The notes under the pieces are model-generated. The model was not told the DNA's origin. It ran no database searches and was given only the letters and a program-made list of their open reading frames with translations. A stretch of DNA of 64,000 bases, taken from JAJFTV01 sp036825755 (lineage in GTDB: Bacteria; Chloroflexota; Anaerolineae; Anaerolineales; Anaerolineaceae). Position numbers and translations under genes: made by a program. Location of the stretch: contig DAISXR010000004.1 in assembly GCA_036825755.1 (NCBI GenBank), forward strand, positions 1 through 64,000, in the 5' to 3' direction. This document shows positions 57,462-64,000 of the stretch, one piece after another. Within the stretch, counting starts at the first letter, position 1, and every line of letters starts with the position of its first letter.

Positions 57462-58469
57462 TTATCTTGTTCCCTCCAGGTCGGTTACCTGATCAGGTCC
57501 ATCCTGTTCCGATCTCTTTGTGGGCGTCTTACTTATGATCAGCCAAAATGCCAGCAGAACAAATCCGATTCCCCCGATCAGACCGGTTGTGCCGGGGCCT
57601 ATCCACGTGATAGAGGAACCCGATAGAAAGTACCCCGGCAAACCGGCGATGGAGTTGACTGTGCCATGCCCAAGCGCTGCAGGCCACACGCTGCCGCTGT
57701 TCAGAGCAGCCCAGGAGAGCAGAATACTCAAGGCGCAGGTAAAAAGTATGTAGGCCAGCAGAGTGGGCACTGTTGAACTGGGCGCCAGTTTGGATGTCAA
57801 CAGAATAAGCGGAATATGCCATATGCCATGGATCAAACCGGTCAACAAGGCTGCTTTACGCGCAGCGGCTGTGTAGAAAATGCCGTTTGTTTGAGAAGCG
57901 GATATGTCATTGAGGTTTTCCAGACTAACGGTAGGATCAGGTTTGCTGAAAAGATCCGTCAGCTTCTGCAGAAGGTACCCCCGCCACCCGAACTCTTCGC
58001 CCAGTGAAGCGAACATATTAATGGGAGAAGAGATGAAAACAAGTGACAGAATGATGGTAAGCAGGAACACCCATGGATTCAGTGATGCAGTGGTCGATGA
58101 CCGGGCAGCCAGGCTTTTTAGCACACCCAGGTTTGGGTCGAACAGGTCAGGAGTGATCAGGTAAAAAACCAGTCCACCGACGGCGACTGCCACTAAAGGT
58201 AACAACCATGCACCTATGTAAAACCGTCCTCCGCGCCGAAATTTGGGCCAAAGCCATAAATTCTTGAAACCCTCTCCAGTGATCAGGCGAGTGATCAGAT
58301 TTGCCAGCCATGGAAAACCGACAAAACACAGGTTGGCGATGGCCATTGCACGGACCGGGTTCTCACTCATCAAATCGGATGGAGATACGGCCAGGGCTGC
58401 TGCCCAAGGCACCCCGAAAACCAGTGCCAGAAAAATCAATATACGGATTGTGATCAATTTCTTGTTCAT
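57462..58469 (-). CDS. CPBP family intramembrane metalloprotease
   Basis: A polytopic membrane protein of 335 residues with about eight helices. The CPBP/Abi motifs are present: EExxxR as GEEFGWRGYL (about 161-170) and a downstream HxxxH in HGIWH (about 213-217), together the zinc site. CPBP proteases process prenylated or other membrane proteins and some act in bacteriocin immunity. The ATG at 58469 follows GAGGAG by 4-5 bases. The gene ends 17 bases before the assembly gap, so its downstream context is uncertain. Confidence 0.87.
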   Translation of the reverse strand: MNKKLITIRILIFLALVFGVPWAAALAVSPSDLMSENPVRAMAIANLCFVGFPWLANLITRLITGEGFKNLWLWPKFRRGGRFYIGAWLLPLVAVAVGGLVFYLITPDLFDPNLGVLKSLAARSSTTASLNPWVFLLTIILSLVFISSPINMFASLGEEFGWRGYLLQKLTDLFSKPDPTVSLENLNDISASQTNGIFYTAAARKAALLTGLIHGIWHIPLILLTSKLAPSSTVPTLLAYILFTCALSILLSWAALNSGSVWPAALGHGTVNSIAGLPGYFLSGSSITWIGPGTTGLIGGIGFVLLAFWLIISKTPTKRSEQDGPDQVTDLEGTR

Positions 58470-58545
58470 TTTTCTCCTCAATAATTTGCTTACAATGATT
58501 TACATGCAATCTACAATGCATTCAGTAGAAGGTCATCCAAACAGC

Positions 58546-58566
58546 ATCCGGTTCAAAAAACCGGAT
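58546..58566. repeat. Perfect 8-bp hairpin upstream of the CPBP gene
   Basis: ATCCGGTT (58546-58553) and AACCGGAT (58559-58566) pair around a 5-base loop. It lies between the small membrane protein gene and the CPBP gene on the minus strand. It has no T-run, so it could be a weak terminator or an operator. Confidence 0.45.
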
Positions 58567-58720
58567 TCCCAATAAATATTCCAATGGTCGAATAGTATTG
58601 TCTGAGGTATGCCAGGGTAATCAACTCTGGTTCCGTCTGTATAAGAGCTGTTTGCAGGTACCAGGAAGAATTTCACTGATTACATCATCCTCCCTTAGAC
58701 AGCATCGGTATGCCCGATGA

Positions 58721-58933
58721 TTAGAGTATCAATTGAGCGAATACCGAACAAATCAAATACACACTCGCGGATAAAAGGATAACCAGTAGGACGATCATCA
58801 GTGTTCTGGTCTTCCGTCCGTAGCGGTTATTTTTCTTTAGCAGGGCGATGGCAGCCAGTATCATTCCCACCACCGCCAGGATGACAGGAAACGATATCTG
58901 GATCGTGAGAAGATGCCTAATTCCATCGGTCAT
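58721..58933 (-). CDS. Small membrane protein with two transmembrane helices
   Basis: A 70-residue protein with two hydrophobic helices (FPVILAVVGMILAAIALL, about 15-32, and LMIVLLVILLSASVYLICSVF, about 45-65) joined by a short Lys/Arg-rich loop (KKNNRYGRKTR). The positive loop predicts a hairpin with both ends outside. AAGGAG lies 8 bases before the ATG, supporting a real gene. I recognise no family. It sits between the alpha/beta hydrolase and CPBP genes on the same strand. Confidence 0.6.
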   Translation of the reverse strand: MTDGIRHLLTIQISFPVILAVVGMILAAIALLKKNNRYGRKTRTLMIVLLVILLSASVYLICSVFAQLIL

Positions 58934-59011
58934 TCCATTTTCTCCTTTACTAATTTTCTGTAGATCAAGCGGTTCCCCGTTCTATTCTCTTGATTTGGAT
59001 TGGCCAGTCCA

Positions 59012-60202
59012 TCATTCTTCAACTCGAGGGTTTTCATCATTGACTGGTCCCCTTGTTGGTGAATCAGCAAGACGAATCTGACCGGTCAAGACATCCGAGG
59101 ATAGAATTTGTCGCATTCTTTTCGGCTCCTCAAACATGGGGCTGTGAGCAGAAAAGGAAAAGGTATAAAAACCTTTAACCGGCGCCTCGAGGGTTTCGAA
59201 ATATGATTTTGCCAGAGGGTAGGAAACGGTATAGTCATACACGCCGTGAAAGAAATACACTGGGATCTCCAGCTTTGTCACCTGCGCGGCAAGATCAGTT
59301 ATCTGCATTTCTTCCCACACCACACTTACACCAGCCTTGGATTTTGCACGCCACAGATTGATTTTTTCCGGGACGGTATAAACCCTGGTGGTTATTGATG
59401 GCAGAAAGATCCCTTTAAAGACAGACTTCATTTCATGGGTAGTTCCAATGCCCAACTGATGCATGGCCGTATCACGTAATTCAAGGTAACCAGGCATGGT
59501 ACCTCTCCTCATTGTGACCGGAAATTTCTCGAGCTGGCTTACCATGCGATGATTCTCATTCGCTCTGTATTGCTGCAGCATATGTTCATAAGCCAATACT
59601 TCAGACTGTCGTTGATAGGTAATTTGCTCTACAGCGAGATACGCGTGATAAAGCTCAGGTGCTTCAGCCGCTGCTTGAAGGGCAATGAAGGTTCCACCTG
59701 AATGACCCATGAGATAAATTTTTTCTTTCCCGAAACGCTGCTGAAGATGACGGGTCAAGCTGAGTGTGTCGGCAATCAACTGGTCCGCAGTTAATGTATC
59801 TACCGGCGTATCAGGATTGAATGAAAGACCAGACCCGCGTTGCTCCCACCAGACTACGGTAAAAAGCTGTTCCAATCCGGCAGGATATTGTTCGTTCAGG
59901 AAAAATTCGGGCATGCCACCGTGTACAAATAACAATACCGACTGAGAGATATCCCGGCTCTGAATAAACATGCCCTGGCGCACACCGTTAATGTTGACAA
60001 ACACCTTTTCCGATAGACTGTCCTTCACAGGCATCCCATTTTCGTCAACAATCGGATCAGGTACACCAGGGCTTTTCAAAAACCATCCGGTCAGAAGACC
60101 GATCACCAGAACAAAAAGACTCAATAGAATCCACATGACTACTCTCGACTTGTGATAGGTTTCTCTGACCTTATTGATAGATACCATTTTCATTACTTTC
60201 AT
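59012..60202 (-). CDS. Membrane-tethered alpha/beta hydrolase
   Basis: A 396-residue alpha/beta hydrolase. An N-terminal transmembrane helix (VVMWILLSLFVLVIGLLTGW, about 21-40) anchors it, and the catalytic domain is probably outside. The oxyanion loop is FVHGGMPEFF (about 93-102), the nucleophile is S in MGHSGGTF (about 165-172), and the acid and His regions are FFHGVYDYTV and FSAHSPMFEE. The WWEQRGSGLS motif is typical of proline iminopeptidase-like S33 enzymes. Several ATGs lie close together (60202, 60193, 60187) and none has a good ribosome binding site. It begins 14 bases after the flavodoxin gene, so translation may be coupled. Confidence 0.84.
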   Translation of the reverse strand: MKVMKMVSINKVRETYHKSRVVMWILLSLFVLVIGLLTGWFLKSPGVPDPIVDENGMPVKDSLSEKVFVNINGVRQGMFIQSRDISQSVLLFVHGGMPEFFLNEQYPAGLEQLFTVVWWEQRGSGLSFNPDTPVDTLTADQLIADTLSLTRHLQQRFGKEKIYLMGHSGGTFIALQAAAEAPELYHAYLAVEQITYQRQSEVLAYEHMLQQYRANENHRMVSQLEKFPVTMRRGTMPGYLELRDTAMHQLGIGTTHEMKSVFKGIFLPSITTRVYTVPEKINLWRAKSKAGVSVVWEEMQITDLAAQVTKLEIPVYFFHGVYDYTVSYPLAKSYFETLEAPVKGFYTFSFSAHSPMFEEPKRMRQILSSDVLTGQIRLADSPTRGPVNDENPRVEE

Positions 60203-60216
60203 TTAGGGACGAAAAA

Positions 60217-60864
60217 TCAGCGAGTCAGAAAAATCTCCTGACCCCATTTTGAGATCACCGCCCAATCCCTGAAATCACCCTCTGGCGATTTCATCATCTT
60301 TCCCAAAACTGCTTCAATAAAGGACACTTTTTTGGGGTTGAAAACGCCAGTAAAAAACGCTTCATTCTGCAACGTAACAAGATCCCGGATTGAATTTAGA
60401 TAAGCAAGACGAGCCTGCTGACCGGATTGACTGTCTTCTGAATTCATCAGATACACCGCGAAGAATGCGGTAGGGATCGTCTGCAGCGTATCACGATGTT
60501 GCTTCACAAATTCAGTGACTTCTGATAACGGCGCTCCCATTCGAATGGCGCTGCCTATGACCACATAGCTGTAGCCTTCCAGATCCGTCACCCGGTTGAC
60601 CGGACTGATGTCCACGGTAAAATTACGTGATTTCAGCGCTTCGACAACAGCCTGGGCAACCCCAGTGGTGGAACCAGCTTTGGTGCCATAGGTGACCAGC
60701 ACAGCCGGTTTCGATGGATCCCGATCGGCGGCCATTTGCCGGTAGTACCCCACGGCGGGCGGTTGAATCGCAAGCAATCCCAATCCGCTGCACAAAATGG
60801 TGGCTCCACCGATCGCCATGGCTGTCATAGTGAGATACTGACGCCGGGTATATTTTTTACCCAT
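60217..60864 (-). CDS. Membrane-anchored flavodoxin-domain protein (HemG-like)
   Basis: A 215-residue protein. The N-terminus carries RRQYLTMTA followed by a hydrophobic stretch (IGGATILCSGLGLLAI), a Tat-like signal or membrane anchor. The flavodoxin domain follows, with FMN loop TYGTKAGSTTGVA (about 58-70), VIGSAIRMGAP (about 101-111) and a C-terminal segment like flavodoxin_5/protoporphyrinogen oxidase HemG. A Tat route would fit export of a folded flavoprotein. GAGAGG lies 5 bases before the ATG. It is probably co-transcribed with the alpha/beta hydrolase downstream. Confidence 0.82.
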   Translation of the reverse strand: MGKKYTRRQYLTMTAMAIGGATILCSGLGLLAIQPPAVGYYRQMAADRDPSKPAVLVTYGTKAGSTTGVAQAVVEALKSRNFTVDISPVNRVTDLEGYSYVVIGSAIRMGAPLSEVTEFVKQHRDTLQTIPTAFFAVYLMNSEDSQSGQQARLAYLNSIRDLVTLQNEAFFTGVFNPKKVSFIEAVLGKMMKSPEGDFRDWAVISKWGQEIFLTR

Positions 60865-61304
60865 GATTTCCTCTCTCTCTTTCTAAAATGAAATCTGAAA
60901 CTTATTCCCTAAGCATTGTTCTTTCGTCCAGTGATGTTGGAACCAGATTGCTGCCTCGAGGAACTCCAATGATCAGGATAAAGGGCAGCCGTTCCCATTC
61001 CGTTGAAAAATCGTTACTTTTCCACATTTCACAGTGTTCTTCATTCGTTTTTGGCTTAGTAAATAAGTGTTAACATGCACCAACAAGCCGAAACAATAAA
61101 AATAGCTCACGGAATCTGATGAAAGACCGGGTCTTGATGTAAAATGAATGACGGTACCATTCACGAATTAATTGGTTTTTTCAAACACTCCATAATCGCC
61201 ATTTGTAAGGAACTCTGGTTCTTTGGGGGAAACCGTCTCGATCATCAGCCGGCATCTGTTCAGACGCGTATATGGTGAGAGGGGTGAAATAAAGGAAAAG
61301 CGCC
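60865..61304. other. Divergent intergenic region
   Basis: These 440 bases lie between the flavodoxin gene (minus) and the BTAD regulator (plus) and must hold both promoters. TGAATG (61145-61150) and CATTCA (61158-61163) form a 19-base inverted repeat that could be an operator. No clear -35/-10 pair and no credible small gene are seen. Confidence 0.5.
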
Positions 61305-64000
61305 ATGTTAAAATTCTGGTGGCTGGGCGTTCCGCGTATTGATTGCGATGATCAATCATTTCACTTACCAACCCGCAAAGCGATGGCTTTGTTGGCTTAT
61401 CTGTGGTGCAGCAATCAACCTGTCTCCAGAGATAAGCTGGCAACTCTTTTCTGGGCAGAATATGATCAGACACGTGCGTTTGCGAACCTTCGACGTACAC
61501 TGGTTTCCATACATCAAACGCTTGGGGTAAACCCGTTGGTCAGTAACCGAGAGATGATTGGTATCAACACCCAACTACAGATCTGGACAGATATTGACGA
61601 ATTTCACCGGTTGACTGCAAATTCCAACGCGCATTCACATGATGGAGCTCTATGTAGAGACTGTATTGAACAGCTCGAACAAGCAATTAAACTGTACCGA
61701 GGTGATTTTCTCGAGGGTTTTTATCTAAAAGATTGCTCTGATTTCGACGACTGGCAGCATATACAGAAGGAGTCTTTCCGTTCAGATCTGGTTGAAATCC
61801 TCAATAAGTTGAGCTCTGCTTATGCAGACCAGGGTGAATGGGAGAAAGCCATTCTCAGAGCGCGCCAATGGGTTAACCTGGATCCCTTGAATGAACCGGC
61901 TCAACGCAGATTGATGCTGGTATATGCACAATCAGGGCAGCGAAGCGCGGCGATCCGTCAGTATGAAGAATGTAAACACGAACTTGAGCTTGAACTGGGG
62001 CAGTCACCGGAAAAAGAAACCATTGCCCTCTACCAACATATCAGAAACGGCTCATATAAAAAGACGGATGTTTCGCCTCAGCCGCCAAAACCCTCCCCAG
62101 CTAATTCGCCTGCTCAACAACCATTAATTCCCACCAAACTGTATATCCCTCATCGGCCGGCAGGGATGGTATCACGGCAGCATTTGATCAATAAACTGGA
62201 ACAGGGTGCTCAACGAGCGCTGACGCTCATCAGCGCCCCTGCGGGATACGGAAAGACCACACTGTTATCCGAATGGGTTGAAATCCTGCAGAAAAGAAAT
62301 GGTCCAACACATTGGGAAATATGTTGGATCTCATTAGGGGCAGAGGACAATGACCCGATACGATTTCTTGCCTATTTATCGGCTGCCTTGGGGAAAAAAC
62401 GCTTTGATAAAAAAAACAAACCTGAAGAGAACTTTCACACTACAGATGTAATCCAGCCGGAAACCCCTTTATCCATTTTATTGAATGATTTTCAAGCCCT
62501 CGACCAATCCTTGCTTTTAGTACTCGATGATTACCAGTTCATCAGCAACCCGGCGATTCATGAGGGCATCAACTTTATGCTTGAGCACATACCAGAAACG
62601 GTGCATGTCGTGCTGATCACCCGTTCAGATCCGCCTTTTCCGCTTGCCCGACTGCGCGCCCGGAACCAACTGATTGAAATCAGAGCTTCTGATCTGCGAT
62701 TTTCTGCGTTGGAAATCAACCAGTTTCTGATGATCGGGTACCAATTGGAGCTTTCCGCTGAACAGATCGGGGTGTTGGAAAACCGTACCGAAGGTTGGAT
62801 TGCGGGTTTACAGTTGGCTGCTATCTCTATGCAGGGGCGGTATGACCTGGCGCAATTCATTGAGGGCTTTTCCGGAAGTCAGAGATTTATCATGGACTAT
62901 CTGACCGAAGAGGCCTTGAACCGCCTTCCTGGAAAGACACAGGTTTTTCTACTGAAAACATCCATATTGGAACGGTTATGCGATTCGCTTTGTGAGTTCG
63001 TACTTAGTCAAACCGGACAGATGGTATCAACACCATTATTCATGGTAGATGAGGCTCAGTTTCAGGATGAATTTAAGAGCTCTCTGGCCGAGTTGGAACG
63101 TACTAATCTGTTCATTGTACCGCTGGATGAAGAACGAAAATGGTACCGCTATCACCATCTCTTTGCGGATCTGCTGAGGTCACGCCTTGAACAGGCATAT
63201 CCGGATCTGGTCGAAGTTTTGCATCATCGCGCTTCCGAATGGTTTGAGAAAAATGGGGATATCCAGGAAGCCATCCAACATACTTTGGCAGCCAGGGATT
63301 GGGATAATTCCAGCCGTCTGATAACCCAACATCTCCGCTCCTATCTGGAGATCGGCCAGATGACCACAGTGATGAAATGGATACAGGATTTCCCCCTCCA
63401 AGAGCTTTACAGTCATCCAATGCTTTGCCTGCAGGTGGCAGAGGTTTACTCTCAAGGAGGGATGATTGATCAAATCGGTCCGCTTCTCGACGCAGCGGAA
63501 TACGGCATCGAGCGAAGCGAGCGACAAACGGAGATGGATGACAAAGAACCTGCTTTGAGTTTATCCCCTCAGGATATCACCGCCATACGCTCCATGTCAG
63601 CCATTTTACGCGGATTAAAAGCTGTTTGCGCTTATCACCCTCAACAGGCATTAACAATCACTGAAGAAGCCAGGGCTCAAATACCGGATATGGAGATTAA
63701 AGAACTGGCCATCCTGTTATGGGTACAGGGGTGGGCGTACCGAAGCCTGGGGAATCTGCCACTTGCGCTGTCTACCCTGACCCAGGCAACTGATTTCGCT
63801 CGAAAATCCGGAGCTGAATTGAGAGATATCTGGACGGATTTAGGGAACGTCACCCGATTAACCGGAAAACTCACGCAGGCAGCAGATATTTTTCTTCGCT
63901 CGTTGCAGATCGCAGCCATACGTCGGATCCCTGATCAGGGAAATTTATCGAGGGACGAGACCTTCCTGAGCATGATCTATTTCCAACAAAACCGGCTGGA
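61305..64000 (+). CDS. BTAD-STAND transcriptional regulator (3' end beyond the window)
   Basis: This open frame runs from ATG 61305 (AAAGGA 8 bases upstream) to the window end without a stop, giving at least 898 residues. It starts with a SARP-like winged helix (about 1-95: FWWLGVPRI, RKAMALLAYLW) and a BTAD helical domain (about 100-245: YRGDFLEGFYL, GQRSAAIRQYEECKHELE). The MalT-type NTPase follows, with Walker A SAPAGYGKTT (about 309-318), Walker B LLVLDDYQF and RTEGWIAGLQLA. TPR-like repeats begin at about 650. Its NTPase is clearly paralogous to the regulator at 34651, but the DNA-binding domain is at the N-terminus instead. It is divergent from the flavodoxin-hydrolase pair, which it may control. 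Confidence 0.88.
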   Translation, partial: MLKFWWLGVPRIDCDDQSFHLPTRKAMALLAYLWCSNQPVSRDKLATLFWAEYDQTRAFANLRRTLVSIHQTLGVNPLVSNREMIGINTQLQIWTDIDEFHRLTANSNAHSHDGALCRDCIEQLEQAIKLYRGDFLEGFYLKDCSDFDDWQHIQKESFRSDLVEILNKLSSAYADQGEWEKAILRARQWVNLDPLNEPAQRRLMLVYAQSGQRSAAIRQYEECKHELELELGQSPEKETIALYQHIRNGSYKKTDVSPQPPKPSPANSPAQQPLIPTKLYIPHRPAGMVSRQHLINKLEQGAQRALTLISAPAGYGKTTLLSEWVEILQKRNGPTHWEICWISLGAEDNDPIRFLAYLSAALGKKRFDKKNKPEENFHTTDVIQPETPLSILLNDFQALDQSLLLVLDDYQFISNPAIHEGINFMLEHIPETVHVVLITRSDPPFPLARLRARNQLIEIRASDLRFSALEINQFLMIGYQLELSAEQIGVLENRTEGWIAGLQLAAISMQGRYDLAQFIEGFSGSQRFIMDYLTEEALNRLPGKTQVFLLKTSILERLCDSLCEFVLSQTGQMVSTPLFMVDEAQFQDEFKSSLAELERTNLFIVPLDEERKWYRYHHLFADLLRSRLEQAYPDLVEVLHHRASEWFEKNGDIQEAIQHTLAARDWDNSSRLITQHLRSYLEIGQMTTVMKWIQDFPLQELYSHPMLCLQVAEVYSQGGMIDQIGPLLDAAEYGIERSERQTEMDDKEPALSLSPQDITAIRSMSAILRGLKAVCAYHPQQALTITEEARAQIPDMEIKELAILLWVQGWAYRSLGNLPLALSTLTQATDFARKSGAELRDIWTDLGNVTRLTGKLTQAADIFLRSLQIAAIRRIPDQGNLSRDETFLSMIYFQQNRL

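Overview
The window looks like a scaffold piece from a Chloroflexota genome, most likely class Anaerolineae (inference from gene content, not from a search). The main reasons are very large MalT/LuxR-type STAND regulators (one with a BTAD front end), long oligopeptide ABC operons, clusters of class C beta-lactamase-like serine hydrolases, and a housekeeping set whose order fits a Gram-variable, sigma70-type bacterium. A run of exactly 100 N at 57345-57444 shows the sequence is a gapped draft or metagenome assembly.

Layout. (1) 1-2560: an orphan RHS toxin tip with its probable immunity gene, a decayed RHS remnant, and a three-gene DUF1257/DUF2997 cassette. The first ribosome binding site of that cassette is buried in a 17-bp hairpin. 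(2) 2594-8655: tRNA-Gly(CCC), the rod-shape operon mreB-mreC-mreD-mrdA-rodA, and a tandem 17-bp repeat. (3) 8701-24839: core functions. These are gltX, tRNA-Gln(CTG), a GTPase, a small Cys-rich acidic protein, a Rel-type (p)ppGpp enzyme with an unusual residue combination, a HAD hydrolase, an Ldh-family dehydrogenase, pfkA, an M20 amidohydrolase, prfB with its +1 programmed frameshift, ftsY, rlmN, a NagD-like HAD hydrolase, clpP and tig. (4) 24871-34269: an apparently AT-richer block with a LmbE deacetylase, a ROK regulator and a Firmicutes-style Opp/Ami transporter. It is bracketed by two 29/32-identical copies of a tRNA 3'-end-like sequence. A strong promoter overlapped by a 21-bp palindrome drives its solute-binding protein gene. 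(5) 34651-41472: a MalT-like regulator followed by three paralogous serine hydrolases and one small conserved protein. (6) 41674-57207: one long, same-strand catabolic operon. It holds a solute-binding lipoprotein, KBL-like alpha-oxoamine synthase, SDR, membrane-anchored alpha/beta hydrolase, Asp/Glu racemase, FMN-reductase-like flavoprotein, FadN-type enzyme, thiolase, threonine aldolase and the DppBCDF transporter. (7) 57462-64000: CPBP protease, small membrane protein, alpha/beta hydrolase, membrane-tethered flavodoxin, and a BTAD-STAND regulator cut by the window end.

How the genes work together (inference). Region 6 is the best candidate for an undescribed system. It couples a peptide-type importer to two independent ways of cleaving beta-hydroxy-alpha-amino compounds: SDR oxidation plus KBL-type thiolysis, and threonine-aldolase retro-aldol cleavage. 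It also carries the second half of beta-oxidation. The serine hydrolases and regulator of region 5 sit directly upstream and may release the substrate, for example from lipopeptides or D-amino-acid-containing peptides. Region 4 is a separate sugar- or peptide-uptake module that was probably acquired by transfer.
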